Made by a program: the position numbers and the translations under genes | In this document: one piece after another, positions 9,851 through 20,979 of the stretch | Layout: each line of letters begins with the position of its first letter | Position numbering within the stretch: position 1 is the stretch's first letter | From: Acheta domesticus | Lineage: Eukaryota > Arthropoda > Insecta > Orthoptera > Gryllidae | Length of the DNA: 64,000 bases | NCBI GenBank assembly: GCA_031308135.1 | Contig: JAHLJT010009436.1 | Location: 161,484,885 to 161,548,884 of the forward strand | Direction of reading: 5' to 3' | Notes under the pieces: generated by a model | The model's input: the letters and a program-made list of their open reading frames with translations, nothing else | Databases searched by the model: none | Told to the model about the DNA's origin: nothing

Positions 9851-9924
9851 TGTGTGAGAGACAGACTGACTGTGTGTGAGAGACAGACTGACTGTGTGTG
9901 AGAGACAGACTGACTGGGTGTGAG
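9841..9924. repeat. 22-bp tandem repeat, about 3.8 units
   Basis: Units of AGACAGACTGACTGTGTGTG plus AG follow directly on the 20-bp array, sharing its AGACAGACTG half. The last unit has GGGTGTG. It probably arose from the edge of the neighbouring array. Confidence 0.85.
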
Positions 9925-10600
9925 AGAGAGAGACAGACAGACAGAAAGCCTGCACTTTGAGCTATATGCAACACCGAGAGTAAGTTCAGATTAGATACTG
10001 GAGTCGTCTGGTCTCTGTGCATGCAGTAGACCTAGACAAAGCGCCGGGTGTAGTATTTTGAGTGTTCGTGCGAAACGCCGCCTCGCGTGGAGAATTTTCG
10101 ATCTCGCCGCGCCCAGGAGCTTATGAAGGGAAGCGGCCGCACCGTTTCGTCGGCGCCAGCGAGCAGGAGACCCACGAGACGGCTTTAGCGCGGAGCGCCT
10201 CGCGCAAATTGCCAGCACCTCATCCTCCCCGCCGCCGTTTTTGTGTTGTCTCAAAAATTTTCATCCGTGCCTTCCCTTCCGGCCTTTGTGCTCCTATCGA
10301 CGCCACGTCCCCAGCAACAGCCGCCGCCGCCGCCGCCGCCACTGCTTTGGAGCGGCGTGTGCGCACGTATATTCTCGCCGTTCGCCGAGGCGGTGGGTGG
10401 GAATCCCTTTTTCCTCTGCGTGGTGCGCCCTCGCCTCAACTCTTCGATCATCCCGATTTCCGCCCGCGTCCATCTCCCCCGCAGCCACCGCCGTCGCTTT
10501 TTTTTTACCTCCGCGCGTCCTCTGTGGAGCCGTGCTCGTCGCGCTGGACGGGCTGCCAAAGCGGCGAAGCGGACACAGGCAGGTAATTACGCTGATGGAC
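9925..10600. other. GC-rich island with GCC triplet run
   Basis: A CpG-rich island at about 10060-10580 with a GCC run at about 10320-10340. Long overlapping frames exist on both strands; the longest plus frame, 10062-10586, is rich in Ala, Pro and Arg and has no recognisable domain. A CAGGTAATT, which could act as a splice donor, lies at about 10580. A first exon or promoter island is possible but unsupported. Confidence 0.35.
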
Positions 10601-11898
10601 ATGCAGCGGTAGGTGCCAGCGGAAAGACAACGAGACTACGTTATGGAGATAAAATAACCATCTCAGTAGCACTAGGTCAACGTTTGTCTCATTTATTAAC
10701 GTCTGTTTGAGTAGTGCACGAATACCAGAAAAAACATGTTATTTGCCTAACGGAACCAATTTTTCGTTCGTCTCACTATTCATCGTGAAAATTGACGCAG
10801 AGTGGAGTATTATCCATGTGTATTTTATAATTGAATAACATCGTTTTATCCTTATTAGTCGTTTGGATTTATTATGATACAGATAGCTTCAAGATCATGT
10901 ATTCATTTTAATGTAGTTAACATGACATCACATACAATTTTCCGCAAAATTCATTTGTGATAACTTGTGTCCAAAATGTGTGTTTTAATCCATACAACTG
11001 TTTGGTCAAAGAAAGTAAGTGGGAAACCTTTCTTATTGTGTCATATCGGTTTCTGAAAGAAGTGTTAGGTATGTGTAAAGGCAGGTGTGCGAAGGTGCGA
11101 CAACAGTATCGATTGTGAGCCATTCCTCGCAGTCTTCCCTCACCGCATTTCCCCTTTCCGCCTCCTGCGCTTCGCCTACTATCCTGCGCGGCAGGGACCT
11201 TCCCCGTGGGTCTTCTCCTCGCACATTCTCCGGGTTTCCCCGCCCGACTGCTCGCCTCCGAATCCCTCCTCCCCTCTCCCGCGTGCGTTCGCATTGCCTC
11301 ACCTCGCCCGCAGGTGCGCGAATTCTGTTTTTCGAGGTTACATTTCCCGAACACGCCCCGCCGCGCTCCGCCCCGCTTCGTCCCGCGCCTGCGCAGTATT
11401 TCATGCGACCCGCTGATTTATCGGGCTCCTTCTCCGCTCCGCTCCGCGTCTTGGTGGCTCCACGTGGCGCCGCCATCGATTTATGGGGGTCCTCGTGGCG
11501 GGCGCCTCTTGCAGGCCCGCGCGTACTCTCGCCGCCCGCCGTTTTTCACGGCGTTTGCTAATCGCGTTATAATACGTTTCCCCACGCTTCTTCCGCCTTC
11601 GAAGCGCCGAGAGATGGATAAGGCGGGAGATCTGCGCCCGCGCGCCGGGAATTTGTCTCGCGGTTTGCATCTCATTTCGGCCTTCTTTCCGCCCGGGGAT
11701 TTTCTTATTAGGCCGCGTCTTCTTCTGCGCTCATCCGTCTCGGCGGACTTCCGGCCCTCCCGCCCCGCCCCGCCCAGCCCCGCCTACGCTCTGCCCAGCG
11801 GTGAAACTGTCAGCCCGCAGCTATGGGAAGGCAGGAAACAAATCGCTTTGAAGCTGCATTCGACATCAGTTTGCATACCATCCTCTTAACTTGAAGAA
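10601..11898. other. AT-rich stretch then CpG island
   Basis: AT-rich and featureless to about 11110, then a long CpG-rich, pyrimidine-leaning island to about 11830. Open frames in all phases, none with a recognisable protein. Confidence 0.45.
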
Positions 11899-11928
11899 AA
11901 AATAAATAAATAAATAAATAAAATAAAG
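11899..11928. repeat. (AAAT)n microsatellite
   Basis: About seven AAAT/AAATA units, 40 bp outside the left end of the mariner element. Confidence 0.8.
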
Positions 11929-11970
11929 CTTTATACGTCTCATTGGACTGGCGTGTTCCAGTACCTATTA

Positions 11971-12904
11971 CGAGGGTTATCCGTAAAATAAGGGTTCCCA
12001 ATAATTTTTCCAATGAAAAACATATTTATTTGCTTTGAAATATAAAGCTTAGAGTTTTTCCTATTTTTGACACAATCGTCGTTGAGGAGGATGCATTTTT
12101 GCATGGGGTATACCATCATCTTTATGTCCGAGTCATCGAACTCTCCCGCCGCGCCGCTAAGGTAGCTTGGCACCTCTTCTTTCAGCTCCTCTTCGGTTCT
12201 GAATTGAGTCCCACCCAGGTGTTCCTTCAATTCAGGGAAGCGATGGTAATTACTTGGTAATCCGGGCTGTAGGACGAGTGTGTGACAATATCCTATCCAA
12301 ATTGTTTGAGAAGATCGCTTGTTACATGGGCGAAATTCGCGGGCCGCTTCAACACGTTGCCGTTTATGGGCTTCCGTATGCATTCTTGGGATCCACCTTG
12401 CACAAACCTTGGTATACCCTAAATGGTCTGTCAAAATTTGGTCAGTGGTGGTCTTGCTGACACCAGAGATGAACTTGCAGAGTTCTCGAACCGTCACGCT
12501 TCGATCTTTCAGCATTTCATCTTCCACTTTCGCAACCGTTTCGTCCGAAATCGACGGACGTCCGGAACTCTATTCGTCATGGACATCTGTACACCCGTCT
12601 CTGAATTCTCTGCACCATTTGCGCACGTGTTGTGTGCTCATACACTTCACACATTTGGGAATGGCGGTCTCCTGGCGCAGTGCTTTTTGTACCCAAAAAT
12701 GAATTTCAGAGCGTGATTCGCACCTGGCGGGCGAAGCAAGCGAGAGCTCCATATCTAAATGCTGCACAGCCAAGACTGAATTTCGCAGTTTGCTGGGGTG
12801 GGGATTGGAAGAGGGAAAACCATGCTACACGCCAGTGTTGCCATATCCCGTCAATGTTGCCGAATCGCAGAATCTTCGGAACCATATTTTACGGACAACC
12901 TTCG
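11971..12904 (-). mobile_element. internally deleted mariner element
   Basis: 934 bp with terminal inverted repeats of about 27 bp. The left end is CGAGGGTTATCCGTAAAATA and the right end is the inverse of CGAAGGTTGTCCGTAAAATA. TA lies directly outside each end (11969-11970 and 12905-12906), the Tc1/mariner target duplication. A full mariner is usually about 1.3 kb, and the missing part corresponds to the catalytic centre of the transposase. The gene runs on the minus strand. Confidence 0.9.
12000..12752 (-). pseudogene. mariner transposase relic
   Basis: The likely start is the ATG at 12752 (MELSLASPARCESRSEI). The first helix-turn-helix region contains HVRKWCREFRDG, and an in-frame TAG follows at 12570-12572. 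Past it the same frame continues through RPSISDE-like sequence, the second DNA-binding region VSKTTTDQILTDHLGYTKVC and WIPRMHTEAHKRQR. It then jumps to the C-terminal part NYHRFPELKEHLGG. The segment that should carry the first two catalytic aspartates of the DD34D triad is deleted. The position of the third, normally in a PSDY motif, reads PSNY (12249-12251). The frame then runs through the terminal repeat without its normal stop. The product cannot be active. Confidence 0.88.
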
Positions 12905-12906
12905 TA

Positions 12907-14299
12907 TCAGGTCATCATCTGTTTCAAGGAAGGTAGGATTTTTAAGTCGACTTATCTTCATTTTCAGATCAGGTCGTGAACTCTAGGTGGCATATATTTA
13001 CATCAACAAATTTCACATAAACTCACATACACTAGGCGGGATTAGTTTCTGCGACTATGTTTTGCCCTTGCCCCCTTGAAGTACTCCCTCTTCTAATTAG
13101 GCCCTTCCGTTACTCAGTTGTTTGTGATTCTTGATACGTCACAGCGATTCTGTTCTCTTCCCGAACGAGGGAATAGAGGCATTCTGAACCAAACTCCGCG
13201 ACCGTCCCCGCTTTCTTTCCACCTCCTCCAGAATGCGAAATTCCCTTTGCAACAACTTGCTGTGTAAATCGAACTAATTAGAGCGACTCTTGTTATAATC
13301 CTAATTGGCTTGTCGGGTCGCCGTCGTAACCCAGGAGTACGCCCCTTACTTTAACATGGAATCATTTTCTCAAACCGTCTTATCACGATTATTTGATCAC
13401 TCCAGTTGACTGTAATGTTGCAGCGACATTAAATCGCAAATCGCTTTCTTGGTTTAATATTCTTTCTTTTTTCTATAAATGACTTCTCGTGAGGCTGTTC
13501 TTTCTTCTTTCCTACATTTTAACTTCATTAATTTTGGATCCCGAGCGTGTTCGAGAGCAGCCCCTGCGGCGGCGCCGGCCTCGGGGACTTTGCGCCTCCC
13601 GGGAGGAGAAAAATGCGCTCCGCGGAACAATCAGCTTCTGCCCCACCCCATCACCCTCGCGGGCTGTCGCGGCGGAAATGGAGCGCGCAATCCCCCCCCC
13701 CCCCTCCCGGAAGGGAAACCGGCGGCGACGGCGGCCCCGCCACGTGTTCAGGACGTTACAGCATCATTGCGCAACGCGGCGGGTTATGCAGGCGGCCGAC
13801 ACGTTCGATGCCTCCACTGGAGTCGGTTGGGCCAGACGTTTTTCTGATTTTGGTGACACGTTTTAAGCATATTTTAATCTTCAGTTTTGATGTTAGTGCA
13901 ATTGTGTGTCGACTTTCCGAAGATAATTATCTGTAGTGAAACAATTTCGTTGTGTTATAGGTCCTTGTATACTAGTAGTTTTATTGTCGAGTTGAAAGTT
14001 TGTGATAAGTCTGAAAATTTAGAGAGTGAGAGACAACAAACAAACGAACAAACAAACAACTAAACCTAAGCGAGGAAACTTTTACACATAAAAGACGAAA
14101 CTAATCACTCCTGTCGATCAACTCCTTGCGTACAGTCAATATTAAATTTTTAAGTAAAACCGGGCGAAATTCGGCTGAAGTACTATTTCAGTTTTGATTT
14201 GTGCGAATGAAATAAATTTATTCCAAGAATGTGATGACCTGTATCTTCTGAGCTGTATACGTATATTTAGTTGCAATCATCCTTCGTAATACTGATAGG
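12907..14299. other. unannotated stretch with GC island
   Basis: A GC-rich island lies at about 13545-13760, with a C run near 13690. A short (CAAA)n run lies at 14036-14062. No gene was recognised. Confidence 0.45.
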
Positions 14300-14689
14300 T
14301 AGAGTTGGGAAGTTTATGCGTGCAAATATGCCACACAAATGTTGAAATATGCGCAGCAAATGTTAAGATATGCAGCATTTGATCACGTTTTAAAATAACA
14401 TTACTACTATTTGTCACCTAAAGAAATAGAATGAGCAAGGGAGCGATGGTAGGAGATACTTTCTGTGGGGTAAGATTTGGGAAAGGGGATATCTTGCAAT
14501 GCAAGGTCAATGGGAGGATGCCAAAAGAAAGTGTGAAGTGTCAAGTCTCGACGATAAACCGATGGCAACCGTCACAGCAGATTTGTCTTCTGCGGCGTTA
14601 GTCGTCAGACATCTGAAACTGATTGTAGCGCATTTGAAGCAACTAGAAAGTTCTTGATTTGCATTAATTGCATGCACTTCCCAGCTCTA
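14300..14689. mobile_element. non-autonomous hAT-type element
   Basis: 390 bp with terminal inverted repeats: TAGAGTTGGGAAGTTTATGC at the left and the inverse of TAGAGCTGGGAAGTGCATGC at the right. Directly outside are 8-bp repeats differing at one base, CTGATAGG (14292-14299) and CTGGTAGG (14690-14697). An 8-bp duplication and the TAGAGNTGGGAAG end are hAT features. Repeated AAATATGC and CAAATGTT motifs lie just inside the left end, as often seen for subterminal transposase sites. There is no transposase. Confidence 0.82.
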
Positions 14690-14824
14690 CTGGTAGGAGT
14701 GCCCGTGTATAATCTTATGATTCTCTTACAATGCCGTCACAACTCCTCTCGCAGGAGTCAGGAAACGAAGATACATGTGTCAGGTTGCCCCTCGCCTCGT
14801 TCTTATTGCGGTAAGGAAGAGCGT

Positions 14825-15298
14825 GGCGCGTGGCGGGCCGGAGTAATGGCGTTTTAACGGCGCCGCACGTGGCGCGGTGACACGTGTCGCCGGGCCCGCG
14901 CCGCCGCCGCCGCCGGGCCGCGCCCCGCGGGGGCTCATGTCGCGCGAGCGCCGCTGGACCCGCCCCCCGCCCCGCCCCGTCCCGCCCCGCCCCGTCCCGC
15001 CCCGCCCCTCCCCGCCCCGCCCCGACGCACCCTCATTTATTTTTCATTTGATTCAGTTGCGGCGTGGGCGCGGGGGAGAACGCCTGCCCGCCCCTAGCGC
15101 CTGTCCCCTGTGCCCGGCCCCCGCGCCCGCCCACACTGCCCACCCACAGCGCCCGCCCCCGTCCCCCGCGACCGGCCTTCCGCGCCCGTCCCCACGTCCA
15201 CCCATTTCGTGCTCAGCGCACTCCCAGCATGTCGCCTCCAATGCGCCGCGTACGCCCTACTGGAGGCGCCGCCCTTCAGCGATGCCCCCATGGCCTAT
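14825..15298. repeat. C-rich CpG island with CCGCC repeats
   Basis: A strongly C-biased island. The segment 14955-15025 is made of pentamers CCGCC and CCGTC, and the rest is lower-order C-rich sequence. Proline-rich open frames here are products of the composition. Confidence 0.7.
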
Positions 15299-15560
15299 CC
15301 AGAAGAGGAGGCTTCAAGCGGCTGGCTGCTCTGATTGATAGTTTTCCATGCTTTGTCCGGTAAACTCCATGCGAATTCTAGAGGAGAGTACTATTATAAA
15401 CGGACGGCGCGGCGCACGATGTTTCCTCCCTCTTCCTTGTCCTAACCTCTCCCCTTACTTACACACATTTACACTTACATGCACTACACTACCACACATG
15501 TCAGCAGATACTTCAGAGGATCATACCCCGCGAGCCGCCGCCGGACCTCACCTGCCAGCA
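15299..15560 (+). mobile_element. tRNA-derived SINE, copy 3 (partial)
   Basis: Starts without the tRNA head at a block like CCAGAAGAGGAGGCTTCAAG and continues with GCGGCTGGCTGCTCTGATTG, the pyrimidine block CCCTCTTCCTTGTCCTAACC and ACATGCACTACACTACCACA. Part of the middle is missing before CCGGACCTCACCTGCCAGCA. No tail or target duplication is visible; it is an old, truncated copy. Confidence 0.7.
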
Positions 15561-16104
15561 GAGGATGAAACAACGCCGCATCCCGTATTACGTGGCTAAT
15601 TCTAAGAGAGTGGAGGAATGTCATACTTATCATTTGAAATCGTTGAATCATTTTGCATTTATGATGGACATACTATTGCTAAACCTGGAACATATGTTTA
15701 CAGATAGTTGTGTTGTACTCCATCGAACGTCCAGGGAATAGCTAAGGACTGTGTTCTGTTCTGGGTTTGGTATGTACCCGTCCTTCGAGGCATTTAAAAA
15801 GTGAAAAAAAAAGGTATCCATTGAATCCCACTGTGTAAAGCAATGATACGAAACAAAGTTTGTTCGGTATGTCCAGAACAAAAAAATGTTCCAGGAAATG
15901 TCATGGAACCGTCGGACTGTATTTGAGCGCCCGAATTCGTTGGCCACCCTGTTTCTCCACTCTCCCTATCTGACGTCCGCTCCTCCTGCTGCCACCTGCC
16001 GCGTCTCGTGCGTCGGTCTGTTGTGCTCCCCCGGGGCCCCTCCCCATTTGTTGTCGGGGTGCAGTTGACATCAAAGCCGCGCGGCTCGTCACGTCGATCG
16101 AAAG
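15561..16104. other. unannotated stretch
   Basis: No feature recognised. Confidence 0.5.
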
Positions 16105-16255
16105 CACGCTCTCGCCGCCCGCCGCCTCCTCCGCCTCCGCCGCCCGCCTCTGCCGCCCGCCACCGCCGCCCGCCGCCGCCCGCCGCCCGCCGCCGCCGCC
16201 CGCCGCCCGCCGCCCGCCGCCCGCCGCCCGCCGCCGCCCGCTGCCGCCCCAACTT
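16105..16255. repeat. CCG/CCCG compound repeat
   Basis: Irregular alternation of CCG and CCCG units (CCGCCGCCCG and variants) over about 150 bp. It gives open frames in all phases of both strands. Confidence 0.85.
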
Positions 16256-16357
16256 CCTCCCTCCCTCACTCGCTCGTAAAGCAGCGGCTGCGCGCGATGG
16301 CGGTGCTTCTTTCCTCTGCTAGGTTTTTTGGCAGTGATGGCGGAATCCTGTTGTTAT

Positions 16358-16600
16358 CAGGGGCGGATCCAGCCGCTCATTTTTTTGGGGGGGGGCATCG
16401 TGGTTTTTTGTTAAATAATAAACATATTTGTTATTATATTGTATATTATTTATGTACGGTAGATATGATACTATACAAGATTATTGTTTAAATAATAATT
16501 CCAACATAATTCCAACATAAACATTTAAATCAATTTTTTTCAAATAAAGGAAGGTAAATGAAAACTCTATGCCTTTGGGGGGACATGGCCCCCAGTGGTT
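16358..16600. mobile_element. possible DNA transposon with CAGGGGCGGATCC end
   Basis: The left end CAGGGGCGGATCCAGCCGC followed by a G run resembles termini common in non-autonomous DNA transposons of invertebrates. A decayed inverse may lie near 16578-16600, where GGGGGGACATGGCCCCCAG is seen. The interior is AT-rich and non-coding. The right boundary and any target duplication are not clear. Confidence 0.4.
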
Positions 16601-17761
16601 GTCATGGATGCGCAGCATTTCCTCATGGAGTGTCTCAGGAGAACTTCGTAATCTTCCTTATCCATTGTCGCTTCACCTTTGTGAGTCTTAAAAAAAATTA
16701 TGAATATGTTGTTTATGAATATGTTCCACCATCAGTTTTTAATTGTTTGATTTTAGGCGTCTGTAGAACACATAAGTTTTTAATAAACGTTAAAGAAGGG
16801 TATAGTTTATGGGTTTAAATAGAAGTAGTTAGAAAAAATAATTGTCATCTGTTTGTCATGCAGTTAATAGGATATCAAACGCAGTTTGTACTTTCGAAAA
16901 ATATCGGATCGTATCTCTTCCAGCAGTTGCATTCTTAGATATAATTAAAACAGCAAAACCCGAAAGATTATTTAGGATTAATAAAGTTTGCGAGTACTCA
17001 GATAATATAGCCTAGAACGTTTGTGAAATATGTGCTTTTGATGAATATCTCGCAAGATGAATGCTTCGCTAGAAAACTGAACCTTGGGCAAAGTATATAT
17101 GAGAAGAGTAAAAACAACGCCCTATTTCTCCGTTTCTGTTGCAGTCTCGCAATCAGACCCAACACAAGAACCCTCGACTCGCGTTTATGGAGAAATATTA
17201 GTAGCTTATTTGGCGCATTGTGCGCGAGGCGGGCGCTTCCGAGTGTCGCGTCCTGGACGTGCGCCTGCGCATTCTCCACGCCAGGGTGCTCCCGACGCGG
17301 CCCTCGGAACGGCGCTGCGCCAGACTTCCGGCGCTCGGTCGCTCGCGCGCGCGGCCGGGCGCTCCGGGCCGCGGGGCGCGCACAGTGGCTGGTCGCGGGC
17401 GCTCGCCAACAGCCCAAAGGGAAGTTGCTTCTTCAAGACTCATGCGCGCACGTGTTCGAAGGGGTTGGTGGTCCCGGAATTGGTAGTAAAGGGTGCGGGA
17501 AAGATTCTAAATTCCAAGTGTCGGATCTAATATGGCGGGTAAGAAGATACGGAAACATTATTAAATCTCTGCTGTTTCATGTCAGAAGTGTGGTATTTGA
17601 TATGGCCGAAACAATATAGCATTTGTGAAAAACATGTAAAGAACATGAATACTTACATTGTTGTGTTGGAACGGAAAGTCGTTTCAGAACAAGTGTTTAA
17701 CAGTGTAAGAACTATATTTATTTGCTGTGCACACACGTCTAAACAATTGTCCTGGTATATT
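16601..17761. other. unannotated stretch with GC island
   Basis: AT-rich except for a CpG-rich island at about 17216-17465. No gene recognised. Confidence 0.45.
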
Positions 17762-17796
17762 TAATAATAATAATAATAATAATAATAACAATAATT
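17762..17796. repeat. (AAT)n microsatellite
   Basis: About eleven ATA units, slightly interrupted at the right end. Confidence 0.9.
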
Positions 17797-19785
17797 CTTA
17801 TCTTGTTTTACAGAAATAATGTACATTGTACTTTCTTGGAATTATTAACCATCGATAACCAGTTGTGATGGTTAGCAGTACTGGGTTTATAATTTATTAT
17901 CTGCCTACTTCTACTTTTTTTGTGTGTGTAGCGTGTTTTTTAATATTTTTTTTTGAATTTACAATCCAAGTGTTGTGAAAAAAAAAACCTAGCCTTAAAA
18001 CATAAAATAAGTGAAAATTTACAGAGATGCAATAGGTATATTACCATAGACAAATGTATAACTCCATAAATGAATTCATGCCTAATTTACACAGCAAACA
18101 GTTTTAATGCAATATTTCAGCTAATATTAAAATGATATCAACAAGTTAAGGCAATTCCATGTCTATTTTTTAAATTGTGTTGTAATCAAATATATTCGGG
18201 AAAGTCTGTGCCATTCTGTAGCACCACTAGTTTCCTTATGATAAGAATTGAACTCGCGTAAAAAGTGTTTCGTAACAATGCAACGTAACAAGTCACTGAT
18301 TTCGCGTATTTGCAGCAACTGTGCGGGGCCGGGCCATCTCTTGGCTATTCTTTCCGCGCCGTCCGCCGTGGCCACGCAGCGCGATAATCGGGCGGTTCCG
18401 GGCGCCGCCGCCAGATTAACGCGCTTTCCGGCGCCCCGCCCTCGCCTCCTGTGCGATGCTGCGCGGGGCCCCGGGAAGGGGCGTGGCGATGGAGGTTTCG
18501 GCAGGGCCGAGGGAGATCTCTCCATGAGGGATCGGGAGGGGCCGGGAGGGACGGAACGGAGCGGCGTCTCCGTTTTAATGCGTGGAGCGGGGGCCAGGCG
18601 GGGCGGGTGTAAGGGTGTAATGCCGAAAGGCGGGTGGACACGGGGGGGGGGGGGTAGAGCGATGGTTGAGCGAGCGACCGCGTCGGGTGAAAAAGTGCCA
18701 GCGAGAGATTGAGCGAATGGAGGCGGGTGGATGGCCAGAGCGAGCTTGTGTGATACGTCAAGGGGTGGGCGCAGACGCATTTCGTTGAGGGATTTCGCTG
18801 AAGCGCAATCCCCGGGTTTCATTGTCCAGTGTTTGAAGTGGAGAAAATTACTACATAGGTCCTCAGCACCCTTCGCCGTAGTGATCGTGAACTAGAGGTA
18901 GCTAGAGCGTTCCTTAAATGGAGGAATAACGATGGATTGAAATTATTATCACTAGCGTCTCTTCGTGTGAATTATAACTTTTAGTGCTACCTGTACATTG
19001 AAAAGAAGATTTTCCAAGTTTGAATGCCAGTCGTCTCGTAGTTCGTTAGCTATTATTCGGTTTGTGCTATTCGTAGCCGTTGTGCATTTCAGAGGTTGCT
19101 TGAATGGGGCCTGTCCTCGAACAACGAGACTGAGCATGGGTATGGAAACGACATCTTATCGTGTTGTGAACGTGGTAACTCAAGACTGACTTTTGTACTG
19201 TTTTGCTGGTAGTTCGTGGAGTAACTGGGAACTGCAACTGAAATGCCTCCGGACGAGTGACATTACTCCGCGTGCTTCTGTCACTTCGCCGTTGGGAGGG
19301 AGCCGAGTTAAGCCGGATGACGAGACAATGTTGATGACGCGGAGTTGAAGTGGCCGCGAGTCTGAGCCGGGCAGCGAGAGCGCGGTGGAGGAGTTGGAAT
19401 GACGGCGAGAGTTGCGTGTTGTTGGTGACGAAGAGAGACAGGTAGGAGCGCAGACGCGCGGGGAGAGCGACGGACAAAACTTCACGTGACCGTCGCGTCG
19501 GGGCGGGGCGCCGAGCGGCCGGGCGATTCGGAGCGGAGGAGTTGAAACAGGACGACTGTGGGCATGGCCACGTGACCCAGCAGGGCCGAACTTGTTTATT
19601 TGGACGCCGGTGCTTCAAACAATACAACATTTTGACCTTGGTGGTTACTTCTGCAATTTCCTTTCATTATTGTTGTGATAACCCAATAAAATTGTCCAGT
19701 CCATGGCCGTGTCATGTAACGGATTTAACATATGTCACTTGTGGTCCGTAACCCGTTCTAACTATATAACATCTCCTCATTTTGC
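17797..19785. other. unannotated stretch with GC island
   Basis: AT-rich to about 18320, CpG-rich at 18330-18670 with a long G run near 18640, then moderately GC-rich to about 19600. A 187-residue minus frame at 19067-19630 is rich in Arg, Ser, Thr and Leu and shows no domain. Confidence 0.4.
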
Positions 19786-20485
19786 CCATAGTTTAAAATC
19801 AGCCATTAGGATATACTTATCTGAGCGTATGTCACATTCAACCCCTTTTATCATGCAACCGAGGCCTTAGTTTATCATTCATTAGAAAGTAATCTTCGAT
19901 CGAATCTGTATCCTCTAGGTGACCGTGTATATTTGTGAAAGTCCTTTTTTCTTAAAAAACTTTCACCTTCAAATGATTTAGGCTTGCAAATTATCCGAGC
20001 TCCTGTCCATTCATGTTTATATGTCACTCTCCACAATTCCTTACAATGTTTTGGATTGGTGAAATTCCCACTCTGGCGTTTAGATCACCATATATTAAGT
20101 TGTCGCTTTTATTAGTGTGCTTGTCGTAGGGGTTCATAAAATGTTTCTGTATCTTCTTTCCTGCCTTCTTCAGGGGTGTAAACCCATATTATTTGTTAAA
20201 TGTCCTCTTCATATTTTATTCCAACTTTAAATTTTCTTTCATTCACAAAGATATCACTTTTGTGTGAACTTTCCACTTTTATGTAGTATAAACAAGGTTA
20301 CTTCTCTAGCTCTGACATTCTGAGGTAAACCACTGTTCTACATGTGATAAGTATTTAAATCTTTAGTTCCTGTTAACGTGTTGTTTGCTTCTGTAGGTAC
20401 AGGTGTGATGTCTTTTAAAATTGTTCTAATTCAAAATTTTTTTTCTAATTCTCTAACATTCCAAGTGTCAATTTTTAATTCGTCG
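19786..20485 (-). pseudogene. eroded AP-endonuclease domain of a non-LTR retrotransposon
   Basis: Read on the minus strand in three shifting frames, this region spells an endonuclease/exonuclease/phosphatase domain in order. It begins with IDTWNVR, then GTKDLNTY and GLPQNVRA, then IFVNERKF and WVYTPEEGRKEDTETFYEPL, then GDLNARVG with the catalytic D and N. Near the end come TNIHGH...DSIEDYFL and SDKYILM, where an SDH histidine is replaced by K. At least six stops and several frameshifts show it is long dead. No reverse transcriptase follows. The pattern fits the ORF2 N-terminus of an insect non-LTR element. It could be from the same clade as 48467-48823, but that cannot be tested here because the two fragments do not overlap. 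Confidence 0.8.
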
Positions 20486-20531
20486 TACATCGTTGTCCAT
20501 TGTCCATTATGACTTTCCCAATCGCGGCTAT

Positions 20532-20585
20532 TCATTATTATTATTATTATTATTATATATTATTATTATTATTATTATTATTATT
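20532..20585. repeat. (TTA)n microsatellite
   Basis: TTA/ATT run of about 54 bp, broken once by TATATA. Confidence 0.9.
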
Positions 20586-20979
20586 TTAATATCTTAGCCT
20601 TTGCGACATTACCTGGCATAATAAATGAAAAGAGATGAGAATTAAATAGTGATACAGTAGAAGAATGGAGGCAGGTGGAGTGAGAGAAGCTCGAGAAAAC
20701 CTACCTCTCTCGCCGTTTGGTTCAATCATGCACGGACCAAGCGAGTATTCGTGGGCCAGGTGGAAACACCCTGTTGTTTGTAATCTGTGTGTGTTGATGC
20801 GGGCGGTGCGATCGCCGCGCTGGCTCCGCTGGTGACTGCGAAGGAAGATACTAGCGACGGTTTCGCAACCTCCCGCGCTCTATGCAGCCCTGCCCCGGTC
20901 CTCACGGCCCCACGACGCTGCGCCCTTTCGTTGCGTCTCGCCGCCTCGTTCCGCCGCCCACCTCCCCGCTTAACGCCGT
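20586..20979. other. unannotated stretch
   Basis: No feature recognised; GC content rises from about 20800. Confidence 0.5.

Noticed and set aside
9351..10022. Minus-strand open frames of about 200 codons with Ser/Leu/Pro repeats
   Set aside because: They are translations of the 20-bp and 22-bp minisatellites; the repeat contains no stop codon and the same pattern is open in more than one frame.
10062..10586. 174-codon frame with an alanine run and a possible splice donor after it
   Set aside because: GC-rich composition, several alternative frames and no domain; the donor-like CAGGTAATT alone is not enough.
12319..12702. Plus-strand frame over the mariner element
   Set aside because: Antisense shadow of the transposase relic.
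19067..19630. 187-codon minus frame
   Set aside because: Biased residue content, no recognisable motif, and located in GC-elevated sequence.
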